Of a stretch of DNA of 64,000 bases, positions 33,811-46,690 are shown one piece after another. The notes beneath the pieces are model-generated. The model made no database searches. It was not told where the DNA came from and saw only the letters and a list, made by a program, of their open reading frames with translations. The position numbers and the translations under genes were made by a program. The DNA is taken from positions 5,333,288-5,397,287 of the forward strand of contig JABAKD010000010.1 of the NCBI GenBank assembly GCA_012845835.1, in the 5' to 3' direction. Every line of letters begins with the position of its first letter. Positions within the stretch are counted from its first letter, which is position 1. Source of the stretch: Undaria pinnatifida (taxonomy: Eukaryota; Sar; Phaeophyceae; Laminariales; Alariaceae).

Positions 33811-36076
33811 AAAGGTTGTAGGGATAAGGATGGGAACGCGTGGTGCTCACCTGCAACCGTTGTTTGTACCGCAGCCGTTGACCGTGTTGCGTTGGACTTT
33901 GTCTTTGCGAAGAGTTGATTAGGTTGGTTCGAATTGCAGTTTTTTCACTTCAGGGGACAGCCAAAAAAACCGTCTTACACAAGGTCTGGCGTCGTAGCGC
34001 ATAAATATGTAAGGGTGCTCTTGTGCTCCGGGCGAAAGGCCTCTCGCACAAAACAAGAATGCGCTTCGACCGGTTGCTCTCTAGGTGACATTATGAGCGG
34101 TGTCCTGCTAGGTGCCACGCGAAGGTCCTGCTGTTTTTTTGTTTTCGTGTCACACGGTGAGGGGTTCAATGACGCGTTGAATGAGGGTTTGCAGTCTTGA
34201 GGGGCTACGTTGTAACGTCGTTCTGGCGAGGCTTGTTCTGACTAATGCATTTAGGGGCTACGCTATAACGTCGTTCTGGTGAAGCTTGTTTTGAGTTGTG
34301 CACGGTTTGGTCTCGAAGGCGAAGGCGGCTGCCACCACCGTGTTTCCGACTTTTGCCGCCGGTGCCCTCGCGCCTTCTCCCTGCACGATTGGCCGGCTTC
34401 GTGCAATATTTTCTTTATTGATGACTCCGTCAAGGCTCGCGAGGGCTGGAGTAGATTACGCAATCGAATTTCCGAACCTTTCGGAATGTGTACGAACTCG
34501 GCACCTGGTAGACATTCGTTGTCCGTTGGTTCGTGGGGACCCTTTCTTAATCGCATTTCAACAGAGTCGACCAGTCGTTTGGGTCGTTATGGGTGTGAGC
34601 TTGTGTGCGCGGAGCTCATCTTAATTCGGCGCTAACAACCCGAGCGCATGTGGGCCTGTCGGCTATCCCCATCGGGTGCCGTCGAGTGTTGCTCCAGCAA
34701 CTTGCTGTTTTTACTGGTGCATATAACCTGTTACCTACGTATTAAATGTGCCATGTGTTCGGATTTTGGTGCTGAGTATTCGTTAGCTTTAATACCGTGG
34801 TACACACAACCGTTCCTCACACGTTGGACCTATTGATTTTGTGGACTCTTCTTGTGATGCACGTGATTTTTCGCATTTCGCTTTACTTTTGGGTGACAGA
34901 CTACTCAGTGCCGAGCATAATGGTGCACATGAGTATAATGTTTTGTCCCCTTACGTTGGCGGACGAGGCTTGAACATAACCAACTATACCATATAACCTG
35001 ACGAATATTACCTGACAAGTTAACGAGTCAAGGAGAGTAAGTAGCCCTGCCTTTCGCGTTGAATATTGAACAGCTTCGGGGCTTGGAAGGGAAAACGTGT
35101 CCAAACATGACAAAATTGCGGCAGGCATCGACCTCACGAAGCAGCCCGGGCCGTAGAGGTAGGGGGCGTGTTCGACCTGCTATGCAAGGAGAGAAGTGCG
35201 ACATGCGTGCAGCATGGATACTCGTACTGCTGCTCTTGCTACGACGTTTTTGGTGAGGTTGCAACCGTCTTTTTGTCGTTGCTATGCATGAACGGGCCCC
35301 AACGGGGGTAAATTATTAGCCACAGCGCGGGCAATGACGGCGGCCTTGGGGACAACCGCGCTCTGGTCATCGTCGTCTATCTACAAGGCGTTAGTCACCC
35401 AAATTGCTTGATACGTCAAAGGGTAAGCGGGCTTCATCCTTCTCGATTGTTGCTGAAATTGGGAACCTCTGCGTTCAACCAAATAATTAAGCAGTAACAC
35501 TGGGGAAAAGCACGTAACGCATATCGTTGGCGCTGCATTACAGTTGTAGCTAGCTCTTCAGTGGGTAGGAACGGGCCTGATTGCAGCGAGGAAGAGGCGA
35601 GTTAACATTTTGCTGCACAGAGGGGCCCGGGATATTTTTCGTCTCTGAAGATGTTAACGAGAGAACACAGCCAGCGGTGACAAGCATAATGTTTTTTTTT
35701 TTTTTTACTTTTTTGCTTTTCTTTGTTTTCCCTTTTTGCACCAGGCATGCCTGGTACCTGGTATGTGTTAACCAAGCGTGGCAGTTCGCTTTTTGCTTCT
35801 ATTTTCCGAAAGTACACTAAAAACAACCGGAGATCCCGCACGAAGACACTTTTTGCGAAGTATTTATAGCAGATCCTGGACGGATCCAAAACTCGGCTTC
35901 TCTCCGTCCAAGTACACGGTCCAAAAATTTCGGCCATGGTGGCTGGCCAACAACCCACCACCGCCCCCCCTTCCTTGCTCTCTCACGTATTTCTCTGATA
36001 GCGCTGTGCTCAGCGCTTACTACACCCTTTGCACCCAAGGATAACTCAAGAGTCGTACCAAGGAAAAACATCGCGT
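33811..36076. other. Convergent intergenic region
   Basis: Lies between the 3' ends of the WW-domain gene and the carrier gene. A unit of about 54 bp, ggggctacg-tataacgtcgt then tctgg-gargcttgtt, is doubled at 34200-34290. A palindromic cctggtacctggta occurs near 35750. No coding region is credible, and I could not place polyadenylation signals with confidence. Confidence 0.5.
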
Positions 36077-39000
36077 CTATCCTTCCGTTACAGTTTCGAG
36101 CTCCTCTACGACTTTCGTTCGCGCGAGCATCGAGTCCTCCGCCGTTCCCGCGATCGGTTCTGGAACCTCGGCCATTAGCTTTTTCATAAACTGCCACAGG
36201 AGGAGGAAGAGGCGTTCGGCAACGGGGGGTGGCGGAAGTGGTAGGGATGGGCTTTTAGGAGGCGAACCGGTAGGATTGTACTCTTGACGTGTCCATCCCT
36301 TGTCTACCGTACAGGACTTGAAAGAGAGCAACATAAACAGCAACTGCTATGTATTTATCCCTTTTCCTACACCGCTGTAAAACATCATCCCGCACAAATT
36401 CCGAGCTGGTCGTCCCCAAAAGTTTGAGTGCGAAATTTAACAAGGCCGAAACCAGCCTCACACCCTCCAACCATCGCACGCGCAGCAAACTGCGTTGTGA
36501 CTGCTTGTAGTTTGCAAAACACTTGACTCCGAAGCTTTCGTCCAGGTGCCCACGAAGCTAGCGAGTAGTTCAAGGCGTTCCGGATATTCCGTATACACCA
36601 CCGATGGATGACGGGCGTAAAGTACCGACGGACAACCGGCGTCGCCTACCGACGGACGACGTGTGTAAGCTGTTCACGAAGAGACGCTATTAATACTTAC
36701 CCTGTTACTACTGCAAAGTACCCCTTATCATCTGTAGCCACTTAAGTCCGTCCCAAAAAACGCGACTACAGTATAAAACCCTTTTACCAATGCAAAAATG
36801 ATCCGATATCGACTTCAAATATCTCGTCCCCAAAAAGCGTAGATGCAGGTCCTGCACGTGTGTACAAATATACTAAAACACCAGGCAAACGAAAACAACA
36901 GGGAGCTTAGCTTATCCGTAGCATGGGTGCCGGCGAATGCCGGCACACATGCGGAGCCCTTGAAGAAACACCGTAATTACAATCATCCCTAAAATTAAGC
37001 CCGGAGAGTATAAAACCCTTCCATCACTGCTAAAGTGATCCTACACTAATTTCAAGTATTTTGTTCCCACAAACGTGGATGTTCTTCTAAAGGGGGGTAG
37101 CACGGCTACAAATGCGGCGTGTTTCTCACCTCGTAGACAAGGTATTGCACACCGATCATCGGCACGACGGACACCAGCCTGGGCGTGAGAGAGTTGTAAA
37201 AACTTCCTATGCCTTCCTCCCGCAACATCCTCGCGAAGCAATTCAATATCCCGGTGTAATTAAGGTTCGACACACTCGACTGCGTCACCAGCCTGGTCTT
37301 GATTGTGTCCATCGGGATCATTATAGTCACCGACCCCGCCGCTGCGATGCACCTGCGAACGGTACCGGGTATGACAGCAAGTCAGGTAGGCTAGAGCGTA
37401 TTCGTACAGGACGGGAAGTCGAAGAGTTAGGGTTAGTCGGGTCGAGTCTGTGGGAGAAAGCCACAGCCCGAACATAAATATTACAAGGTTTCCCTCCGGG
37501 ACGTGCCTAGGGGAGTGGCGCAAGAACGAAATCCAAGTATGCAACATCTGACTGCCTGGGCAAATAAGATGTACCTGGTGGTGGTGAACTATGATCTTGT
37601 CCGCAGCTCGAGAAGCGGGGGGTGGGGAGGCGCCCTCCCGGGGACGGTTCGCTCTCTCCCCGTCGTGGTGGAGAACCGTAAATAAATGGTAATCTCATCA
37701 GCACGTGTCCCGCACGAGACTCGGAGTACTACGAGGATTTTATGCGAGGGTGACTCTTCTTATTCTCAAGGAGTAAAATTTGCGTGGTAAAAGGTAAATG
37801 GACAAAAGGTGGATTTTCCAGGGGTCTTCAACCGGTATATGTATATGCAGCCAGATGCAGCAGTTGTTCCGTGCGCGGTCTTTTATCGTGGTTTTGAGTT
37901 TTTTTTTGCTTTGTTTCATAAGCACAATTCGACGCGAGTCGACGAGGGAAGAAAACGCTGAATTACTCTCGCGATAAAAATAAAGGCGTTATTATGCCGT
38001 AGCGGGGAGGGGAGAGGAGGGCCCGCCATGTGACCCCGGATCCGAGCTACTACTGGGACGGAGGGCGAGAGTAGTGCGGTGATACACATTGTTGTGTTTT
38101 TTCAACTCTTTCACCCCAGTGACGTCATTGACGTCAAATCGGTATATTTCGTATAAATTAGGGTTAGGGTTAGGGTTAGAGTTAGGGTTAGTTCCATCCA
38201 TGATGAAAAACACAGCAGTAATGTAGGACACCCGAATAGTGCGAGGTTAATAAATGGTATGAAAAATATAAAAATATAAAAAAAAGAAAAAAAAAGAAAA
38301 AAAGAAAAAAAATGAGAATAAGCCATTTCAGAATACTACTTTCCTTGTCTTGTTGAACCAGACCCCACGACGAGTGATCCACGACAGGATGGGCATTTTA
38401 TCCCCGTTCACCAACTCGTCGCAGAAAGTGCACGGAATGAATGAGGAACTGCTGTAGGGCTTCTGTTTTCGCTGAGACAGAGAAGCCCTCTCATGGAGCA
38501 TCAGCGCCTCTATTTATCCACTGCCGTTTGCTTTCTAGAGGCAGCTGCCGTTTGCTTTCTAGAGTCAGGAAAAATCACGCTGGGTTGTTTTGATTGTCGT
38601 CCGATTGAAAATCGTCCCCTCGAGTAGACGAGAATTTCAATTGCCTACAGTGATATAGCGAGGTTCAAGTACGAACCGACGCAGCGGTTAGCAGCTGTAA
38701 GTACTGCTGTACTGCTGTACGTAGCACATGATGTTGCCTGCAGCTGCTTGTGCTGCTGGGCACGGTTGTAGCGTTGTCTGTGTAAAACTGCATGTATGTT
38801 CAACGTTGTCTACATATGGTTGGGTGTGCTCGCGGGGGACGAAACACAAACTGGTGATATAGACTATAATGTAAGGACCGTTGATGCAAAAGTCTTAAAT
38901 CCAAACGGCCCTAATTTTCGTCTAGAATGGCGATGCCGCCCACAGCAGAAACAAGAGACAGGTCGTCGATTACAGATACGAAGCAGGCCCCGCAAAAATC

Positions 39001-42000
39001 AACTAGCCACGGCAGTACGGCGCAGATGGATGTGTCACACACGCACGGTGTTGCCTGCTGGTGCTGCTGCTGGGCGCTACTTTTTTAACGCTGTGCTTTC
39101 TGCGTGTTGGCTGTGCTCATGGCTGTACTCATGATAGCGCAAAACACAGACCGAATATTACCTGCGGTACGCGGTACGCGCATGATTTGCAAATATTTCT
39201 TGGGTTTGCACCAAAAGCTTACGTACGTAAAGTAACGAGGATAGGGGATGCGGATGTAGCGGAAACCCAGGGATTCGCCTTATCCATGCCCAAGGCCAAT
39301 AAAAAAAAAAGGCTTGCCACGCGCGACACACTGCACAGATCGCGCCCAAACATCCGGCAATGTGACCCCAACGGTCGAATTGCGCCCACTCCATCTAGCG
39401 TTTCGGATAAGGGTGCGAGCATGAAGAGATGTGCCCGAAGAAAAGAAGAAAGGACAATTATACGTATAGTCTACATATCATGCTTTCATTCTTTACATTT
39501 GAGCGATTCCGGGTTTGGGTAATAGGGTTAGACAACCGCCAAGTCAACGTCGAGGGGGGGGGCGGGAACGAAGATGAGGGCTGTGAGCTCGGGAGTCGCA
39601 CGTGGTGTCCACAAAAGCAGCAAAAAAATTACAGCCGTCACCAGGGCGCGCAACAGGGTACTGTAACTACTGTGGCATTGTCTATAATCTTGTATGCGTT
39701 GTTGGTCGGCGGACGCCTTAGGCAACTCGAAAGGGATCTCTGTTGTTCTGTGCGGTCAAAAATTAGAAATTCGCGTTCGCAAATACAAACTAGAACCACG
39801 CCAACAAGCTGAGCTAGGATATCATTGCTCGAGTATTCTGTATACGTGCATGTGTATCGGTGTGAGTCTTGGCGTGTGGGTGAGCGATCAAAGTCAAGAT
39901 CAATATTATAGGTATTGCCTTTGAGGCCCCGTCAAAGCCTAGGATAACCCGTATCAGTATCACAACACCAACTTATCCGACACGGCGGTGGCGGAGGCTG
40001 TGGGCTCTTCCGAGTGATCGGCTTTGGACAGCATACAAGCGTACGTGCTCCCGCAAGAGAATGCAAGGTGCTCGGCGACATTTGGACGCCAGCTCACGCT
40101 TATTAACATCTACCTTTTTTGTACTGTCAAGATAAACCTGGGCAAGCGTTTGCTGTTCCTGATGGAGGAAGCCCCCCTCCCCTACCCCCCCTATGTAAAA
40201 TGCAATATAACCTTTTCAACTGCACGAACTGGTTTCGGGACAAACTAACTATTTTAGATAGTGTGGGGTTATTTTCCCGTCGTACATGGTGAGTATGCCA
40301 CCGAACGCTGAGTACTGAACATACAGAGGGGAGTGCTGACGTGAAAAATGTGGGCAGCCAAAGGCGCTGTGGGAGAAACTCACCCCAGCCAGAAGTTTTC
40401 CGTATTGGATGGGAGGCGATTCACCAGCTTGTAGTGCAGGTCCTTCACCTGCTGGAACAACACCCACGTCAACCCGTACGAGGGGATCTTTTGCACCAGA
40501 CCCGGCCACCACCCCGCGTAGAAACCCCTCACCCCCTTCTCCTGGATGACGCTCCGGACACCCGTTACCAGGTTGGGGTACACTCCCGCCATGATGCGGT
40601 TCGTAAGCACCATCTGCGGTGGTGATGCCCGGGGGGTTCGCCAGCAAGACAAAAACGCGCAGTTTTGAAATAGGTTGAAGGACAGTGGCATTGATTGCAT
40701 GTTGATGTTTCAGAAGGTTTCTAGGCCTAGCAGAGGGTATTATTGAGCACCAAGACTCCCGTCATGCTGGAAATAACCTTTATAAAACTGGAAAAAAAAA
40801 TTGCGCATAAGTTCGAAGTAGCTTGTTCCCAAAAACGTTACCGCAGTTCTAAAGGAGGCAAAAACACATCCTGACTATCCTCCAACTCTGCAGACCAGTA
40901 TGCTTGCCTGACCAAGCAAACCGCTTACATCATTGAAACACGCACGCTATCAAAACAAGGGTCAGATGCGCATCCATAGGGTATAATTAGGTGCAATGCA
41001 TAAACGTGAACAAGCACGGCTATTAACAGGAATATACGACACGACGGCAGCGACAACATTAACGCGGGGAAGATGGATAGACATGTACGGGCCAATCGGC
41101 GGCTGAAAACGCGAAGTCAGCAGCACCAATGTTACCTGAGGTGTGCTCATGACCGAGCACAAAGCTGTCGCCGCCGAGCAAGAAGCAAAGTCCAGCAAAA
41201 ACGACGCCGACTTCACCGGGAACAACTCCGCCATTCTTGTTTTCGTGTTCTGCGCAAATTACATGGTAGATAAACGGAGGCGCAACACGAAAAGTGCACC
41301 GGTCGAAAATAATAGTCGCAACGTGGTCGGAATAGTATACGTATGCCGGGAAGCCCTCTTCTGCACGCATGTAGTACACGTGCGCGGTACCCTTAGCCGT
41401 CTTTGGTCAAGTCCAGAAAACAGCGATTCAGCGTGCATGCAGTAAACATGCCTAGCAACGTCAGCCCTCTGTGGTCCAGCTTGAGATACAACGGGGATGC
41501 GGCTTCAAACAAGGTTTTTCAAACACGGGCAGGGCTGTCAGCAACCAGGCCCTCTACATCTCGAAGGAGTTTTCCAGACAAATCCACCACTAGAAACAGA
41601 CAGGACGCGCAGCGGTCGTGCGGGGGGTGGGGTGGGGGGGTGCAGCGAGCCAGAAAAGGCCACTTCGGGACGACGGCAACCCACAAGTAAGTATATGGAG
41701 AGACTACGCTGGCACCCTTGCATGGTACGGTAGGCGCCAACATAACTTCGAGGAGGACAGCGGCGGTATGGACCCCGAGCAACTCGTACAAAAGCCTCGA
41801 GGAGGAACTGCGGGGTGGTACTGCTACCGACCGTGTTGCGCAATGCCCACCACCCACCTTGTTTTAGACATACAGCGCGATCTGTTTTATCAACTGCATG
41901 TGTTGGCCCAAGAGCGCCTGTTACAGCTATATCTGCCGGTACATCGTTGTGGTCAGTCATACATATAAACATCTGACTAATGAAGCTTCATTCCGGACCA

Positions 42001-45000
42001 GCCTAAGCTATCCGTGTCAACTCCTGGTCGACACCTATCTGTCATACACAACCAACTTCAACTCACCTCGAGAACTGCGAAATGCAAGGCGCCGTTAGGC
42101 AGCGACAGCAAGAACTGCGCCCCCGCTCCCCTAGAAAGCGTCGCCCATGTGAGGGGGAGTATCGCCCCGAAAGACCCCTTCGTCTGCAATAGCGTTTTAA
42201 TAACGTTGGCGGGGTGGAGAGCCGTTTGCGCCACGCTGTCGCAGAGAGGCAATATGATAGCATACAGGAGCGTCCAGCAAAGCGAGCGAGAGCAGGGGTC
42301 AGACGTGCCATTAAGGCGAGATAAGTGGCCAGACTACGATATCGTTCTGCAGCTCTGCGCTTGTACGTTCCCGTCATCGCGGTACAGCATATACGGGTAC
42401 CCACGGACATAATACAACACGAGCTCCGAAAAAAGCACCACGGTTCCGAGCCTACCAACATGCGCAACTGGTAGTGCCATGCGTTGTGACACATACGACC
42501 GATAGCGGGTGCACAACGTCTGCAGTTTGGTATAAGGTACGTAGTCGTGCCGCGTACGAGTACCCTCCATTTCGACGTGCACTCCCAACCCTATGGTCGA
42601 CGATGACTGGGCACACGGCTCAGGGTGAGCACCGCGCAAACGTCCTAGCCTAAGCTGGTCACCCCTTGGTGATCTGAGTAAAAGAAAGAAGATAGTTGCA
42701 TAGTACCCAGAGCCGGAGAGGCATTGTTCACCCCCCCTTGCCGAGGGAATTCCCCCCCAGCAGAATCCCCCGGCAAACCCGAGATATCCGTTTCACCCTG
42801 CAGTATCAGTGTATTCATCCACCTTAGGAAATTCCGGGGATGCAACCAGGATATCCCCTGGCATACCCCGTAAGATCTATACATCCATATACCTGTAAAT
42901 CCCGGGGATGCACGCAGGACGTCCCCTGACGAACAAACCCGCACCTATGCTGTATAATAACGCCTGCGCTACGTTGTGCTGCACCCATTGATGCCGTTCG
43001 AACACCTCGACAAGCTGCGCTGCCTGAAGTCGGAACTTCTGCTGCTCTTGCTGCTTGTACGAGGCGCTGTACCCGTTACCGCGGATGCAAGTCTCTAATT
43101 TTGACGACGCCAAAAAAAAGAATTGATATGAACAAGTCTCAAAACCTGAAGCCTCCGCCATCACGGTTTCCATCTTTTTCGTGTTGCGGCTTCCAAAAAC
43201 CAAATATTATTTCGTGTCCCCGAGTTTTTGCCCGTCAAGCATGCCAAGCATCGGAGGATGCACAACACCGGCGCCAGCCCAGGGCAGCGGACTGCCAAGG
43301 GCAGCTGGACGTCGCGGCCTGAGCGCTCACACAGTGCTTCAAATGGGCACCACTCGAATTGCTTTCTTGGGCTTCCTGCTTTGTATTGCACTGTTAGGGG
43401 TGTCAATGAAGGGCTATTATTCCACCGCAATGTCATGTCCCAATCTTTCGGATTGACCAGGAAAAAAAAGAAAATACCAACGCCACTGCAAAAAAACTTT
43501 TTCATCAAACATTTTGATGAAACACGTGAGCATTTGCAAAACTTTGCGTGATAATTCCTCGGGCTTAGAGTGGAGTTAGATCCTGAAAATCGGTTGTCAT
43601 GATGACATAGGTGAGGTGGTGTGAACAAGTAAACATTGTACGCTGAAACCTCAAAAAGAGCGAGAAAATCGAGAAAATCCTTGAATGTGCTGTCGTTTTT
43701 ACCTTGTCTCCCCTGGTCAGAGTTGTTTCAGTTTGTGCAAGATTATGGTTATGTACGCACTTCTTTGGATTATGTACTATCTATCACAGCAAACCGCACT
43801 GGAATCGGTATCATCACCCATGATAAATCATGAGACAAAAATGGTCACTTTCAGGGAGAAAATACAAGATACCATACTATTAATATATGTTCTGTCTGCA
43901 TGCTCATGTGCTGGTCTGCGATATCCCAAGGGTTCACAACACAAGATCGGTTCCTGTTTTAATATGTAGACACATACCTGGTGTATCGTATCGCTCTGTT
44001 CGTAAATATAAGGATCGTTTTGTATTCATATTAATATTTACACGGTCCCTATATACTCGGACATATTGTTATAGTACCAGGTACTATCATATGTACACGT
44101 ACCACAGCAGCAGCAGTAGTACAGGGTAACAAAGCGAAGCATACCCACCCGGCATCAGAGTAGTGCGACGCAGCAGGCATGGCTGCTTGCTGCTGCAGCT
44201 AACCAGACTGTGGGATCGTCGTCCGGCATGGACTGCTGCAGATGTATCGCCGCCGGTCGTGGGCTGTCGCTCCTGATCAGTGCCTGCCGGGGACTGTTAT
44301 TCTTGCTGCTGGCTGGAGCACGTGGTGTGCTGCTTGATATTCTGCTGCAAGCTGCTGTTGCTGAATTTTTGTCCAGATGGGTTGCTGTCGGCCTCTCGTG
44401 CAGTCATCTATCGCTACGAGCGCTGCATGTCTGCGAGACAGGTGGCGTCGAATGTCTTGCTGAGTGCGGGCTGTGGGTTGTGTTGTCGGGCATCGTTGCT
44501 CGGAACGAGAGCACAATGTACACACGTACAACTATAAGCATGGGTTAAAGGAAGCTCGAACCTTGTATCATAGCTCGAACACAAGGAGCTGTAAGACAGC
44601 AGTGACTAACTTTTGAACTTTTAGGTCATATTCATTGTTTATGATGAGAATATGTCAGTGCTTTTGATCGGTTAATTTGCCAAAATCAACATTTTCAGTT
44701 GTCGCTTCAACTCTTTTTGACATCTATATTGCCGTTATCGGCAATGATACGCCTTCATTGACACCGCTAACTGTTGTTCTCGTGGTGTGGAACATATCGA
44801 CAAACCTACCTCTCAACAGCTTCGACCCAAACACGTTGTTGGTTTCACAGCCGCAGCACGCAAAGCAACTACAGCAAGGGCGTAGGCGTATGTACGCCTA
44901 ATACGCTGCAACCACCGGGGCGCGAAAGAGAGCCGCAGCAACTTCGAAACGATGCCCGACAAGCGCTTCTCTCCGTCTGCGAAGGGCCAGCGACGAGAGG

Positions 45001-46690
45001 TGCGCCTCGCAGACTGTCGCCAGAGTTGTGTCCCCGCGTGTGTTGTGTGTGTTCGCCAACGAAAAAACACAAAGCAAAAACAAGGAGCTCGAGCGACACA
45101 TGTTCACCGCCCATCGTGTTCCTCCCTCGTGATCCTGGCTCTCCGCGGACGCCGACAATGAGCGCTGTGTTAACCAACGGCGGGCGGAAGGGGAAGCAGG
45201 AAGATTGAGGGAGCGGATCGCCCTCGTCCAAACAGACGCCGCCGGTGGTGGTGGTGGTGGTGGTGATGGTGGCGGTGGCGGTGTTGCTGTTGTGCTGTGT
45301 TGGTTTGGGTTGCGCCAGGTTATTTACGCCACGCACGGCATCGGGAAACACAGCAGACAGCTGACACACCCTGCAGGGTTGCCCACGTCCAAGCAGACGC
45401 CGCCGATGGTGGTTGCGGTGGTGGCGGTGGGGTGGTAGTAGCTTTGGTGGTGCTGCTGTTGTGTCGAGTTGGTTTGGAATGTGCCAGATTGGTTATACCG
45501 CATGAAAAAATAGTCACCCCTTTCGAGATCGCGGAGGCCTGCTTTCTATGTGGGTTTTCCGTGCGCCGCCCGTCAACCAATCAGGACCGAATACATTTTT
45601 TTTATCGTTGCCGATTGCCTGGTAAAACCCATAAAAGCACAGCGGCACGGCGGAGCAACAACCAAACATCGCCGGAGACATCATCAGCGCATCACACAAG
45701 TGAGGGGTCATGAGCACAACATCGGGCAGCACGGCAGCAGGCAGCTAGGTGAAGTCTAGTTGGTGCCTTCTGTCACACCCCGCAGGATTGCCCAGGTCCA
45801 AGCAGGCGCCACCGATGGTGATGGTGGTGGTGCTGCTGTGTTGTGATGTGTTGGGTTGCATTGAGTCAGGTGTTGTGTCGTAGCAGTTCGTACGAGGGAA
45901 AACACATACATGTCCCGCTGAGAACAGCAATAACAACAGCAACAACGAAAACAATGACAACACAAGGACAACCGACAACAGCAGCAGCAGCAACAACAGC
46001 TATATACGAGCTACCGTCCATTCTACCAGCGCACATAAGTTCACGCCAGTTGCAAATATCCTGCTGCGCGACTTCCTAGCGACAGCTATACTATCTTCAT
46101 TACCTAGTACGAACAAAGGCAAAACATCTGCCGACGTCATAAAGCCAGCTACTCGTGACTGAACGTTTTCCCCGCCGCTCTGCGCATATCAATACAAGCC
46201 GAATCGCACATCACTACACAAGCTCAGAGCTGCCGTAAACGCTAATGCTGTAAGTCCAGCCTGACCCCAGCCTAACCCTAAGGAAACAACGCCACCACAC
46301 GTCGGCTACCGACTACACAATATCTTGGTTCACTCGTTGCCACCGCCTCACCTTCGGCTTACTGCGCCGGCCACCATGCACCCCCAAAACGTGAGCTTGT
46401 ACTCCGGCCGTAACCCTGACGCCCTGGCCGCGGCCTGGGCCCTGCGGTTGACCTCCTCGTGCGCAAACAGCTTGCCGTGCCGTTGTTTCCATCGCGCGAT
46501 CGGCGCCTCAGTTGATTGCCCCCACGCGGCTAGAATGTCTCTTACCCTTCGTCCTCCCCCACCCACTCTTCTCTCACTACTACTGACGGCACTGCGAGCT
46601 GCTGCTTCTCTTGGTCGCGCCCATGCCACAACGTGGTCGCCGCTGCTTCCTGCAGCCACCGTCGGTGTTGGTGGCTCGTCTGCTGGTAGC
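36077..46690 (-). CDS. Mitochondrial carrier (SLC25) family protein
   Basis: Six minus-strand exons chain in phase: 46690-46352, 42235-42067, 41249-41136, 40613-40384, 37352-37130 and 36316-36077, giving about 438 aa, 5' incomplete. The three carrier repeats are visible. Repeat 1 (GCMVAGAVSR joined to SVAQTALHPANVIKTLLQ) is split by a 4.1-kb intron. Repeat 2 spans STPQ joined to MVLTNRIMAGVYPNL, with FYAGWWPGLVQKIPSYG after it. Repeat 3 is SVTIMIPMDTIKTRLVTQ, with GSFYNSLTPRLVSVVP after it. The P-x-(D/N)-x-x-K signature is clear in repeats 1 and 3 and altered in repeat 2 (P-Q-M-V-L-T-N-R), as in several carrier subfamilies. Such proteins move metabolites across the inner mitochondrial membrane; the substrate cannot be told. 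The C-terminal 79 aa after the last helix are an unusual Pro-rich and then acidic tail. A start exon lies upstream, probably within 46.7-47.1 kb. Confidence 0.8.
36771..37092. repeat. Duplicated block in carrier introns
   Basis: tataaaacccttt-acca-tgc-aaa-tgatcc...cttcaa-tat-t-gt-ccca-aaacg-g-atg at 36771-36846 recurs at 37010-37092. A third, weaker version lies at about 40777-40856 (tataaaactgg, aagtagcttgttcccaaaaa, gttctaaagg). It sits just downstream of exon junctions in two introns. Confidence 0.5.
36921..36952. other. Hairpin in carrier intron, 14-bp arms
   Basis: GCATGGGTGCCGGC, then GAAT, then GCCGGCACACATGC: 13 of 14 positions pair around a tetraloop, in the last intron of the carrier gene. 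Confidence 0.6.
37922..38255 (+). repeat. tRNA-derived SINE, copy 3: 5'-truncated, with an insertion
   Basis: Begins within the SINE body (gcacaattcgacgcgagtcg) and follows copies 1 and 2 through atgtgaccccggatccgagc and gcgagagtagtgcg. It is then interrupted by about 165 bp and resumes at tagtgcgaggttaataaatgg with an A-rich tail. The tRNA-like head is missing. It lies in a carrier-gene intron, opposite to the gene's direction. Confidence 0.7.
38158..38191 (+). repeat. Interstitial telomere-like TTAGGG tract
   Basis: Five TTAGGG-type units, one changed to TTAGAG, followed by a short TTAG, inside the insertion that splits SINE copy 3. Confidence 0.85.
38518..38572 (+). repeat. 26-bp tandem duplication
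   Basis: ctgccgtttgctttctagag occurs twice, 26 bp apart, near 38520 and 38546. Confidence 0.8.
45205..45885 (+). repeat. Three copies of a GGT-rich repeat in the carrier intron
   Basis: Similar segments start near 45222, 45370 and 45776. Each has tccaa-caggcgcc-ccg, a GGT/GGC trinucleotide run, then a gttg-tgtt-g-gttgg-ttg block. Copies 2 and 3 also share accc-gcaggrttgccca just upstream. They lie in the 4.1-kb first visible intron of the carrier gene. Confidence 0.6.

Noticed and set aside
42973-43173. Minus-strand Gln-rich frame (METVMAEASG...), first considered the carrier's start exon
   Set aside because: The exon ending at 46352 joins directly to 42235 in phase and rebuilds a standard first carrier repeat. 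The 43.1-kb frame then lies inside an intron and has no supporting domain.
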